From Narthecium ossifragum (Eukaryota; Streptophyta; Magnoliopsida; Dioscoreales; Nartheciaceae): a DNA stretch of 64,000 nucleotides. Positions 23,356 through 34,070 of the stretch are shown here, one piece after another; positions within the stretch are counted from its first letter, which is position 1; every line of letters begins with the position of its first letter. The stretch spans positions 16,044,062-16,108,061 of the forward strand of contig OY986973.1 of NCBI GenBank assembly GCA_963920575.1, given 5' to 3'. A program made the position numbers and the translations under genes. Below the pieces are notes generated by a model. That model was not told where the DNA came from. It worked only from the letters and a program-made list of their open reading frames with translations, and did not search any database.

Positions 23356-24403
23356 ATGCCAAATGGCATTCGGTAACTAGGTGACCGGGAGTCGAACATA
23401 AGAAGCAAAGTTCTCCCAATGATGGAGAATTAGATGGGTAACTCGATGAAGAAGGAGGGGTAGGAATTTGATTCAAAGAATGAGCAAGTACTTGATCAAA
23501 TTTTCTACTTAGAGTATCAATTTGTTGTGCAACACGGGTGGCTTCGGATAACTCTATTACTCCTCTAGAGTTGGATTGTCCCTTAGGGCTTGAAGTATCC
23601 CTAACATTCCTTAAAGTGAAGGCATGATTTTGGGAATTAATGGCAAGCTTTCCGAATAAAACCCATGAGTTCTCATATGAATTTGTCATGAACACCCCAC
23701 CACAAGCGGTGTCTATGTCTTGTTGATGACGTATCCTAAGGCCATTGTAAAAATAATCAACAAGAGACCACTTTGGAATTTGATGGTGTGTGCATTTCCT
23801 AAGAAGCTCTTTAAATCTATCTCAAGCGTCATGAAAAGGTTCGTCATCTTCTTGACGAAAGGTCGCTATTTGGGTCCTCATTTCATGAATCTTCGCTATA
23901 GGGAAGAATTTTTCTAGAAAAGCACTTTGCAATTGGTCCCATGTGGTGATCGTTTGGGGCTCAAGGGATCCTAATCAATGCTTGGCTTTGCCCTTCAATG
24001 TAAATGGAAACAATTTCAATCTCATTGCATCCTTAGTAAAGTTTGGAATTTTGACCATGGAACTCTTTTCAAGAAAATCTTCTAGGTGATAGTAAGGGTC
24101 CTCATTACTCAAGCCGTGAAAGTTTGGAAGGAATTGAAGGAATTGAGGCTTAAACTCGTAGTGTGCGGCTTGAACAACGGGTTGTTGTATGCCCGATGTA
24201 GGTGCAAATGTAGTAGGGACATAATAATCCCTCATACTCCTACGGTCCGGGATGGGATTGGCATTGGGATTGAGGTTCGGGTTGGGATTATCCATGGCCT
24301 GCGAAGGTAGTGATTCCTTATGCAAGAAAACGTTTGAAGATTTCCTAGAATCTAAGAATGCTTGCAATGTCATATTCAGATCTGAATCCTTATGCACACT
24401 CAT
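23165..24403 (-). pseudogene. Athila-like gag, two premature stops
   Basis: Gag begins at 24403 (MSVHKDSDLNMTLQ), about 250 bases after the primer site. A capsid-like region contains FLQFLPNFHGLSNEDPYYHL and LKLFPFTLKGKAKH. Stop codons follow near 23975 and 23820, both at positions where the sibling gag at 53279 has Trp. The frame then continues with a zinc knuckle [14 protein letters not shown] (CX2CX4HX4C, about 23360-23400) and a Gln/Pro-rich tail that overlaps the long pol frame in another frame. The product would be the structural polyprotein of virus-like particles. Confidence 0.8.
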
Positions 24404-24656
24404 TCACACATATGGGAATTTGGACCATACAAGGTAAGAGATACATTACAGTGGGCTGGTCCAAGAACCTTGTATCTTCGCCCGTAGATGAGTCGCTTCG
24501 TCGCTCGGAAGCTTCACCTACAAACACAAAAAGATATACAATATAAGCAACGTTCTATTTTTGGTATTTTGTAATAAAAGAAAGTAAAGCAACCTAATTG
24601 AAGGAAGAAATTTATCCAGTAAGAAATTTATCCAGTAAGAAATTCAACTCATCAAG

Positions 24657-24674
24657 TCCCCGGCAACGGCGCCA
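24657..24674 (-). other. Primer-binding site, tRNA-Asp
   Basis: The minus strand reads TGGCGCCGTTGCCGGGGA, an exact complement of the 3' end of plant tRNA-Asp. It lies six bases inside the LTR end at 24681. Confidence 0.95.
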
Positions 24675-24680
24675 AAATCT

Positions 24681-26325
24681 TGACGCGCCCAAACCACTCG
24701 TCGCAAAAGTGACTAGGGCGTCGAGATTACAATATAAACCGAATTCTAACTAACTACTACGTAGTTAGTGGGAGTCTGGGTCGATTCACAGGGAAATGAG
24801 AATTGACTAACGCACTCGATAGATAACTCCCAACAAATAGCTAAAATAATTTAGGTTTTGGATTAATGACGATTAAAGTAATTAACTAAGTAGAGAGAAA
24901 TAAAACTAATATGGAGAAGCCTTGGGATTTCCATTTTATTGTAGGTTCTAGTGTAGCCTCCTAAGGAATTAATGTGTATGATCCAATTGGGATGATCGAA
25001 ATCTAGAAGTCGACAAGCGGGTGGTTAGCCTCACTTATCGCTCAACGAAAGTTGGCTTAGAATCATCCGTCGGAAAGAATCACATTCACAAAGTCGAATG
25101 AGTGTTTAACTTCTATCGTCGCTAACGAACCTTCGATTAAGATCGATTCGTCGCAAGAAAAAAGGTATTGTATGGAATCGGGCATTGGATCGAGATGGTT
25201 CTAGCACCTCGATTCCAACGCAATGAAGGGATAGAATGGACTCTCTAGTTAGAGGGATAGGGATGGTTCTAGCATCCCTAAACTCCAATCTAGGGTTATA
25301 TATCCTCCCAATGTAATTGGATGTGGTTCTAGCACATCCAACTCATTGGGGCATAACAACAAACACCCATCATGCACATGCTTCTAACACATACCAATAA
25401 AGGGCATTCATCCATTCAACAATAAGATCTCATTACAAATGATAGAGAAATCATGCTCAAACCATACAATAGATCATCCCCAAAGATTACACATCAAAAA
25501 TCCCTAAGAAAACTACAAAAGAATCCTACAACTACATGGAAATCCCAAGAGAAAGGAAGCTAGCTACTCATCTTGGATGAATCCATGGATGGAGGTTGAT
25601 GAAGCTCTCCTCCCATGGATCTCTTCCAAGAAGTCCTCCTCTCAATTGGGTAAGAAAGATAGAAAAGCTGGAGAAAGGTCTAAAAGAATATCCCTAAAAT
25701 CCCCCAAAAGGGGTCTATTTATAGTAAACAACCCTCCCCCACTCGGATTAGATCTGGACCATTGATTTTGCTCGGCTGGCACAAAAGGATCGATCCTTAT
25801 AGGGTAAAAAATCGATCTTCCTCTTCCGTGTGGTCGCTGGTCCCGTGGAAGATCGATCCTCCTATAGATGAGGATCGATCTTTGCTCTAGAGTTCTGGAT
25901 GCGCCCCGATGAAAATCGATCTTTCAGTAGGCGAGGATCGATCCTCTAGAATGTCGCGCTCTGTCATCTCTTTTTCCCGTGAAAGATCGATCATGCACAT
26001 GGGAAGGATCGATCCTTTCAATACTTGCGCTCTGTCACTGAAAAATGCGCATAAGGGATCTATCTTCTCATGATGGAGGATCAATCCTTGTTGTTCCGAC
26101 TGGATTTCTTCTTAATGTCTTTAAAGGATCAATCCTTTTCAATAAAGGATCGATCTTCTTCATACTAAATTGGCCTGAAAGACTTCGTTTTAGCTCGGAA
26201 CTTGATCTAATCCTCGTTGAGGGCTCTTGTACCTGTCATGGGGTAATAATCGTCAGTAAGGCCTTACTCGGAGACTAACAAGGCCAAGTTGAAAGAGTGA
26301 TTTATGCACTTTTCACGTCTTATCA
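24681..26325 (-). mobile_element. 5' LTR of the Athila-like element
   Basis: It is 1645 bp and on the minus strand runs from TGATAAGACGTGAAAAGTGC to GGGCGCGTCA. U3 carries a GATCGATC array (25788-26160). A TATA box (ACTATAAATAGACC on minus) lies near 25716-25725. The related LTRs at 38482, 51286 and 61917 share both termini and the order of these signals. Confidence 0.9.
25788..26160 (-). promoter_or_regulatory. GATCGATC dyad array in Athila U3
   Basis: About twelve GATCGATC or one-mismatch copies fall in six pairs with 21-22 bp between pair members. Between pairs a CTCTGTCA-like word recurs. The array ends 63 bp from the TATA box, and the gap contains GGATTAGATC and ATTGATTTTG, conserved in other LTRs here. 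Confidence 0.6.
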
Positions 26326-26759
26326 TCCACATAAGTTCAGGCTACGCAACAAAGGTAGGTACTTTAGATGTACTTATAATTGAAAGACAGAGTTAGTTGA
26401 AATAATAAATTAAGAAATCAAACACTTATATGCAATTATACTTACCTTGGACCAACTAATGTCAGGTACTACTAAGCACCCCAATACATTTAGGATGTAG
26501 GCGCGCGTAGCCTAATATACGAACTGGTCTGTGGCATCCGATCTAACATGTCCAAAAGTAATGCGTAGCCACGATAACCCAAGCATAGCCAGTCGACCCA
26601 TTGTAGGTACACCACCGAGCAAGTCTAAGCATGTCTCGTGTAAAACTAAAGATGTGCTCCCTGAAACTGTTAAATAACATGCATAAGTGATGCCTTGGTT
26701 TCGAATATCTATTTCTTGTAGAATTCATTATTGAATGGGATCGGGTCTTCAATTACCCC

Positions 26760-27713
26760 AGGTATAGTATTCTTCATTGTCATCTCGTCGACCCACTCAT
26801 CATCTGGGAATTCATCCGATAACTCCTCTTCATACTATGTTGGAGTAAACGACACTGAATTATCAATACCTTCATCGTGATGTATTGGATTACTCAATGC
26901 AGTATCATCAATCCAACTATCATCGGGATCGTCATGACGATATTCAACATCAACACCTAGAGGAGGGATTCGAGATGTCGACGACATATAATCAACTCTG
27001 TGGCCATGATAGACATCTTCATCATATCGGTGGCTCCCATGGGAACTCAATGGGTCAACATCAAAAGTGTGATGTGTGTGTCCTATATTCGTACATGGAG
27101 TAGCTTGTTGTATTCTTGAGTTGATCATACATCCCCCTGGTGGTAATTAAGACATGCATTTTTATATACAAGTGAACTCATGAACAAGGGGGCAAACAAA
27201 CGTGTAACATCACATGCTTGGTAATAAATTACTTACTATGATGTTTGATGTCCGAATATGGGAGCACCATAAGACCGAAGAGAGACTTTATCTGTTGAAT
27301 CGTCTTCTCATTGTAATAGGCGTGTAAATTCACCAAATGCCATTTTATTTGGAGGATTATTATTGACTTCGACACGAATTCGCACCAAGAATAACTGTAT
27401 ACTTGGAATGACTAGATAAAAGCTAAGAAAGCCACCGGTGTTGCTATTATCATTTATCTCTACGCCACAGTACATGTTTTCTCCCATTGGACATATACAT
27501 GTTATGCCAATGCCAAAATACTATGGATTATATTCAGCTAAATCAAACATTAGAGCCTTCAAGTCCTCATAACTTGCATTTTTTTGTATTCTAATAGGTT
27601 TCATTCGGCCACCTATGTACTCAATATCACCCACGTTAACCTTTAATTTCACATTTTCGTCCATCCGACATAATAGTGGAACAATGCCACTATCCATCAC
27701 TATATATAATAGA
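26760..27713 (-). pseudogene. Mutator-like transposase N-terminal fragment
   Basis: Two minus-strand stretches resemble the N-terminal part of plant MULE proteins. The first, from 27713, has LKVNVGDIEYIGGRMKPIRI and SYEDLKALMFDLAEYNP, like the PB1-like opening of these proteins, and hits a stop after about 59 residues. The second (26835-27128 and below) is His/Asp-rich and runs into SDEFPDDEWVDEM. Everything downstream, including the catalytic domain, is missing where the Athila LTR begins. The family call rests on resemblance only. Confidence 0.4.
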
Positions 27714-27880
27714 AATTAGCACATAATATGAATCGATTAGAAGGAAATTACAAATTAATAGTAAAAAATCATATGAAAAATGGAACAATGCCACTATCCA
27801 TCATTATATATAATAGAAATTTGCACCTAATATGAGCCGATTAGAAGAAAATTACAAGTTAATAGTAAAAAGTCATATGG
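27677..27880. repeat. Tandem duplication of about 104 bp
   Basis: TGGAACAATGCCACTATCC occurs at 27677 and again at 27781, and the following 100 bases match with scattered differences. It overlaps the start of the Mutator-like fragment. Confidence 0.85.
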
Positions 27881-28690
27881 AAAATATTTTTTATACAATC
27901 TGGTTGAATTAATCCTAAAAACACAGAAAGTCCTATATATATTTGAGTCCTAATCACATAAATATCAAAATCAAAGGAAAGTAGAGTCGTAAGATCATCG
28001 ATATAAAACCTAGATTTGAAAAACTCAAAGGAAAGTGTTGCCGTTAGATAAAATTTCAAAGGAAAAACTCACTTGGATAGTAGGATGGAGATCCAATGAG
28101 ATTTCCCCAAAGTTTGGAGGAGTTTCACAGGGTTAAATCGTCAGAAAATCATCGCTGATGGGTGAGGAAACAGAGAAGGGTGGAGGTCTGGTCGAGTGGG
28201 GAAGGGAGGTAGGGCCGACTAGTAAGGAGGAAGGGGATTCATGTGTTGGGGTTATTTAATTAGAGTCATGGGATAAAGTTACAGTTTGTTTAATACAACC
28301 GTAACTTTTATGATACGTCTTAATGGGCGTTTCAGTAAATTCCAGATTTGACGAGATTTGGTGCCCACAAGTAAACCGTAACTTGAAGTTAAGGCTCTAT
28401 GGAGAGGCATTAAAAAGCCCAATTGCGACATTGATGTGGTCAAAGGAGTTATATCCCCTTAAATACTTTTCCTAAGATATATTTTAATAATATTTTATAT
28501 AAACAATATTATTTGAAAAAAATTCCCTTAAATTACCAAATGTTCCAGCTTGTGAAGGATTAGTTCGAGTTTTCTATTCAAGTCCTTTGCATTGTCACAC
28601 AACCACTGATGGGCGCAAACTATATTGGATTTTTTTTATCGGGGAAGATCTTGTCATATCATTCTTATTTCTCTAAGTACAGTGGCAAAG
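27881..28690. other. Non-coding, unassigned
   Basis: AT-rich sequence with no convincing ORF. It may be the leader and terminal region of the Mutator-like element, but I could not pair terminal inverted repeats. It ends at the CAAAG target duplication (28686-28690). Confidence 0.4.
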
Positions 28691-29201
28691 TGATGCAGGA
28701 CAAAACCCAGGCGATCCCGATCGTCGGTCGGGCATAACTTTTGATCCGGATGTCCGATCGGGGCGTATGACCAGTCGAAACGACCGGGTCGACGAGGCCG
28801 TCATTTATCATCGAAGATCTTTGATCTCTCCATGATTGCTCGTCAAAACGTCAAATTCCTTTTCCTTTGGTCCGAAAACTCAGTTTAAGTGAAAACTTTC
28901 CTTTTTAGGCAGTTTTATCGGTTTCTATTTTTGGCAAATTTCCTAGTTTGAGTAGGATTTCTTTTATTATTGAATTCCGGGTTAATACTTGGATTAGGGT
29001 TTGAGTCCATGTTTGAGTTGGTCAGGTCTTTCCTTAATCCTATAAAAGGAGGCCTTAGGGTTTGTAAAGGTCAGTTTTGGCTGAATAAGAAAATAGGGTT
29101 TTTGGTTTCTTCCTTTATAGAAATATGGTTATCTCTCCCATAGAGAGTTTGGTTGTCTCTCCCATAGAGAGGTCCATCTTCCATGTTTTACCCTGCGCCA
29201 G
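28691..29201 (+). mobile_element. 5' LTR of gag-only element
   Basis: Starts TGATGCAGGAC, ends CCTGCGCCA. It contains a TATA box (TCCTATAAAAGGAGG, about 29037-29051) and differs from the 3' LTR at only a few positions by eye. Confidence 0.92.
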
Positions 29202-29204
29202 AGT

Positions 29205-29217
29205 GGTATCAAGAGCT
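29205..29217 (+). other. Primer-binding site, initiator tRNA-Met type
   Basis: Reads TGGTATCAAGAGC, which is the usual TGGTATCAGAGC with one extra A, three bases after the LTR. Confidence 0.75.
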
Positions 29218-29242
29218 ATAAGAGTTCCTGGGAAGAGGAGCC

Positions 29243-29324
29243 ATGCTGCCTCGAACCAGAGCTAACCGTGCTCGACGGCCGCCTAGTGTATCTCCACCGC
29301 CGCCGCCGCCTAGAACACGTGGAT
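29243..29324 (+). pseudogene. Gag N-terminus of gag-only element
   Basis: The start codon at 29243 opens MLPRTRANRARRPPSVSP followed by a Pro run and RTRG. The frame is cut at 29324 by the Tekay-like insertion and resumes at 42929. Joining the two sides with one copy of the 5-base duplication keeps the frame open, which supports the insertion boundary. Confidence 0.75.
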
Positions 29325-31768
29325 TGTCACACCCCGACCCAGAAAACCCATCCAGGACGGGGCGTGAGGTTCCTATCACTATTCAACTTCAATCGGCACG
29401 ATACAAAGCGGAAAAGACGGATAATTTAAACAAATGTATTCCAGAGGCGAACAGATATTCAATTGATATAACATCAAGTTGTACAGTTACAAAATTCCAT
29501 TCTATACTCCCAAAGTAAAGATATAATATAAATCCCAAAAGTCCTCAAAAGTTTACAACATATATATATATATATCAAAATGTACAACAGGTAATCCTCC
29601 AGCAACCTCAAGCGCCTCTGGATGTACTCGCGCCGCCAAAGGCCGATCCTGCCGGCTCCACTGAAGAAAAACTGCCGCCTGCACCTGCAAACGCAGCCCG
29701 GGTAGGAGTGAGCGATAAGCTCAGTAGGGTTCTACTCTACGGCACACTGAAGGGAGGAAAACAACAACAGTGTTGTCTACCAGCTCAAGTCTAACGGATG
29801 CCACGGGTCCCACAACCCTGTCGATGTCCCAAGGGCTCATGCCATGAAACCTTTCTCCTGAACATGTTACCAGGAGACCACGAAACAGTAACATGCAGGA
29901 TCACCCTTACCCAAGCAGGAGAACCATGCATTGGGGAAACCACGTCGGGAACGCATCGACATCCATCCTTAGCACTTGGCTTTGGAAGACAACACGACCT
30001 CTAAACCTCAAACACTGATCAGAGTCAACTATCGCCAATCCTCAATAACAAGAGATTCAAATGATACAAGATCACACCCTATTCCTGACTACCCAGCCAC
30101 GACCCTAAGGCTAGATCCGAGGTACCCGAGAGCCTCGGATCGGCGACCCAAACCATCACCCGCCTAACCTCAAATGCCTCTAATGCACACAATGCATGAG
30201 CCTAGGCAAACATCTATCATAGATGTCTCTACATGTCACATCAGCAGTTATGAGTTCCACATATATACAATATCCCTCGGCACTCGCCGGCAAGAGGCTA
30301 AGGTTCCACAATTCCTCATTAACTAGCACTCATAGCTAGTTAATGGCTAAGCACACCATTTAGCAATTAACTACATCCAAACATGTATTAAATGCAATCA
30401 AAACCATAGGTTTTCTCAAAAAGGAAAGAATACTCGAATCGATCCTCAAAACCGATGGAAATCCTTTGAAAACCCCATAAAATCCACACACATACATCCC
30501 AACACGTCTAGATATTAATCACCAATCAAATCCATCCAAGAAAAGCCAGAAAACCAAGTCCAAGGGGGTCACGGACGATGTCACGGTCGATCCGGGGATC
30601 GACCGTGAGACCATGGACGATGTCACGGTCGATGCCACGGTCGACCGTGAGGCCAAAACGGGGAAAACACATGGGCGACGGTCGACCGGACCATCGACCG
30701 TGGGAAGCCCAAAACGTGACAGAGCCTCACGATCGATGTGACGGTCGATCCGACGGTCGACCGTGAGGCGGGATGAAAAAGGGAGGAAGCCCACGGTCGA
30801 TCGGTCCATCGACCGTGGGAGGCCAAAATCCCGACAGAGCCTGACGGATGATGCGACGGTCGATCCGACGGTCGACCCGACGGTCGACCGCCAGGCCCAG
30901 AAAGAGTAAAACAACACTTGACGGTCGATGCACCGATCGACCGTCGAGCCCTTGGCACAGTTCATAAGAACAGTGCCGAAAATCCATTTATTTGGATTTC
31001 AAGGATCAAATCAAGTTGGAACAAGATGAAATTTCGCAAGCAAGTGTATTTAACAATGGGAAAGCTAATGGAATGAAGAAATCCAGTTTTTGACGGTTAA
31101 ATCTCCTATCTAGGTCCAAATGGACAAAAACCGACAAAACGGCAATAATACGAAAACTAACCGTTAGAATACTGAATTCGCAATGTAGGAATACTGGAAA
31201 TGAACAACATCACATGTACAAAGAGCTACAAAGCATTCCAACAAGTATTCCTACAGCGAAAGGGCAATAATTCTATCCTAGGAGAACCCGATCCAAGGAT
31301 CGATGTAGAAACACCTACTTGAGCAAGTAGGGTAGCTCCTCCACGCGTCCAGCCGGTCAAGCCGCCAAGATCCGCGCTCCGAAGCCCAAGTCTCCAAACC
31401 CTAGCTCAGCCGAAGGAGAGAGAAGGGAAGAAAACGACAGGAGAAGGAGAGAGGGAAAGAGAAGAAAGGGACATGGCTTATATAGAAACTCTGGATCTAT
31501 CTCACCCGTCCGATTCGATCTTTCCCGATCGAGCTCCGATCCTCCGATCGGACGCACCCTAGATATTCTAATCAAACACATACATCAATCCAAGGTGGTG
31601 TGTGGAACGCGGGTGTGAAACCGACCACCAGAGGGCATATTTACCAAAATGCCCCCGGGGTCCAAACCGCCACAAGATCGCCCGATCGTGCTCGACGCGA
31701 AACCAAACCAACAGGAAACCGGCTCTCGACCCACGCGGTCGAGCCAGGTCAGAGGGACGGGCCCTCAA
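29325..31768 (-). mobile_element. 3' LTR of the Tekay-like element
   Basis: About 2.44 kb; plus strand TGTCACACCCCGACCCAG to GGGCCCTCA. It contains a run of CGGTCGA(T/C)-type palindromes at 30565-30945 and a TATA box (CTATATAAGCC on minus, about 31478-31488). Confidence 0.9.
30565..30945 (-). repeat. CGGTCGA(T/C) inverted-repeat array
   Basis: A dozen or more copies of ACGGTCGA(T/C) occur, many as close inverted pairs. One example is an 11-base arm CCACGGTCGAT, a 6-base gap, and its complement at about 30800-30830. GACAGAGCCT recurs between them. The 5' LTR has the matching array at 41738-42110 with gains and losses of 12-bp units. Confidence 0.8.
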
Positions 31769-31919
31769 TACCTAACAACTTTAAAAAGAATTTCATCCCG
31801 AAATTCAAGGTTGAAGCCAGGGAAAAAGAAACAACTAGCCCTACCTGCACAAACAAGGCTACAACTAGGGGCGCCAACGCCCACAACAAGAAATATACCT
31901 GCTGAGGTGAACAGTCGGA

Positions 31920-32632
31920 GAAACTTCCGACGCATGCGATCCTCTCGCTCCCAAGTCAAACTCTCTGCACTGCCGTGTCTCCACCTGACCATGACCAACG
32001 GTAATGATCTGCCTCTGAGCACCTGATCCCGTCTGTCCAAGATCTGCACTGGCTGCTCTATGTAGGTGGCATCCTCCTCATCCTCAAGGTCGTCGTGTCT
32101 GATCACGTGAGAAGGATCTGGAATGTACTTCCTCAGCATAGACACGTGGAAGGTGGGGGTGAACTGCTGACATGTGCGGAGGTAGAGCTAACTGGTAGGC
32201 GACTGCTCCAATGCGCCTGACGATCTCAAATGGGACCGTGAACCTCGGAGCCAGCTTGCCCCTGCTACCAAACCTGATCGACCCTCTGCGCGGGGACACC
32301 TTCAGTAGCACTCTGTCGCCAACTGCGAACTCCAGGGGTCGTCGCCTGCGGTCTGCGTAGCTCTTCTGCCTGCTCTGCGCTGTCAGAAGCCTCTGCCTGA
32401 TCTGAGCCAACCTCTCTGACGACTGTCTGATGATGTTCGGACCGGTAAGGAACGCCTCCCCAACCTCAGTCCAACACACCGGTGAGCGACACGGTCTGCC
32501 GTACAACGCCTCAAAGGGTGCAAAACCCAAACTGGCCTGAAAACTGTTGTTGTAGGCAAACTCCACCAAGGTCACGTGCTGCTCCCAAGTACCTCCAGCG
32601 TCTAGCACACATGCTCTGAGCATGTCCTCCAA
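31920..32632 (-). pseudogene. Tekay integrase C-terminus and chromodomain-like tail
   Basis: The frame from 32632 has [58 protein letters not shown] and GKLAPRF. This is the end of the integrase core plus the GPY/F module. A frameshift near 32140 leads into MLRKYIPDPSHVI, PVQILDRRDQVLRGR and VRWRHGSAESLTWE. That is the chromodomain-like tail typical of Tekay/Del elements, which in related elements directs insertion to heterochromatin. Confidence 0.85.
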
Positions 32633-33660
32633 GATCTGGATAGTCCGCTCTGACTGCCCGTCTGTCTGAGGGTGGAAAGCTGTGCTGAATGTCGTACTAC
32701 CTCGTCAATGTATCTCTGGCTCAGTCTGGCAACTGGATCTGTCGTCCTCATGGGGAGGAAATGAGTCGATTTGGTCAGTCGATCGACGATGACCCAAATC
32801 GCATCATTCCCCCTCGGTGACCTGGGTAGCCCGGTGACGAAGTCCATAGCTATATGTTCCCACTTCCACTCTGGTACGGGAAGTGGCTGCAACAAACCTG
32901 GGGTCCGCCTGTGCTCTGCCTTCACCCTCTGACAGGTGAGGCATCTGGAAACAAACTCAGCTACTGACCTCTTCATCCCGCACCACCAGAACTGCCGGCG
33001 TAGGTCGTGGTACATCTTGGTGCTCCCGGGGTGAACGGCGAAGCAGGAGTGGTGGAACTCGTGAAGGATCTCCTCTCGCAACGCCGGGTCAGCTGGAACT
33101 GCAACTCTGCCTCTGAAGAGTAGACCACTGTCTGCCGACACTGTCCAGCCCTCAACTGCGTGCTCGGTGCCGACCGCAGCACGGGTCTCCACGAGCTCTG
33201 GGTCTCCAGCTTGTGCCTCGATCACTCTGGCCAAAAGAACTGGAATGCTGCGAACAGCATACAGGAAACCACATGTCGCCCGGTCCTCAAAGTCAAGTCC
33301 AAACTTACTGACTGTCTCCAGCATTTGCCACTGCCGAGCTGACACTACTGCCAAGGTCACCCGACTGTCTCTGGTCTGCCTGCTGAGAGCGTCTGCTACG
33401 ACGTTTGCCTTACCAGGGTGGTAATGCAGCTCGAAGTCATAGTCTTCTAGAAGCTCCATCCACCGCCGCTGCATGAGGTTGAGGTCACGCTGGGTAAACA
33501 CGTGCCTCAAACTCTTATGATCAGAGTACACCGAGAACCGCTCACCGTAGAGGTAGTGCCGCCACGTCTTCAGAGCAAAGACAACCGCTGCAAGCTCGAG
33601 GTCGTGGACTGGATAGTTCCTCTCATGGGCCTTCAGCTGCCTGGAACCGTAGGCCACCAC
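32602..33660 (-). pseudogene. Tekay RNase H C-terminus and integrase with deletion
   Basis: The frame opens just after a TAG near 33667. It carries the end of RNase H (ARG-type [41 protein letters not shown]) and the integrase zinc finger ([22 protein letters not shown]). It then has the first catalytic Asp in [12 protein letters not shown]. At about 32692 the sequence jumps from RYIDEVV to the segment before the catalytic Glu, out of frame. Roughly 40 residues that normally include the second catalytic Asp are gone, so this integrase cannot have been active after the deletion. Confidence 0.85.
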
Positions 33661-33669
33661 ATGGCCCTC

Positions 33670-34070
33670 CTACATAAGCACATAGCCTAGACCCTCCCCA
33701 CTGGCGTCGCAATAGACACTGTAGCCGGCGCCTCGCTCTGAAACTATAAGGATCGGTGCACTCGTCAGCCTGGTCCTCAACTGGATGAAAGCCTGCTCAC
33801 AAGCCTCGTCCCAAATAAACGGGACCGCCTTCTGTGTCAACCTGGTCAGCGGCCCTGCAACCCTGGAGAAGTCCCGCACGAACCTCCTGTAGTAACCCGC
33901 CAAGCCGAGGAAGCTGCGGACCTCGAACACTGTCGCCGGTCTCTGCCACTGTAACACTGCCTCGATCTTGGCTGGATCAACTGAAATACCTGCCGCTGAC
34001 CCCACGTGCCCCAGAAACTGCACCTCAGGAAGCCAGAACTCACATTTGGAGGTCTTGCATATAGCCTATG
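33670..34070 (-). pseudogene. Tekay RT thumb and RNase H start
   Basis: The segment reads [39 protein letters not shown] and [16 protein letters not shown], the RT connection and the RNase H opening with its first Asp. It follows the solo LTR insertion at 34071 and needs a one-base shift to join the RT frame beyond 36378. It ends with TAG at 33667-33669 where the family has Gln. Confidence 0.85.

Larger units (their letters stand above)
8861..26325 (-). mobile_element. Athila-like LTR element with nested insertion
   Basis: On the minus strand the order is: 5' LTR (24681-26325), tRNA-Asp-type primer site (24657-24674), gag (from 24403), protease-RT-RNase H-integrase (ORF to 19045, tail to 18529), GATCGATC repeat block (17620-18185), env-like ORF (from 17358), nested element (9682-16256), T-rich tract, purine tract next to 9009, and a 3' LTR stub (8861-9009). 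Protein motifs and the Asp primer site are typical of Athila. Several stops make it non-functional. The 5-mer after the 5' LTR is TCCAC. No partner can be checked because the other LTR is truncated. Confidence 0.88.

Noticed and set aside
30519..30965. 148-codon ORF with Gly-Ser-Thr-Val repeats, and its twin at 41679-42125
   Set aside because: The repeats come from translating the CGGTCGA(T/C) array. All three minus frames are open there, and it lies inside an LTR.
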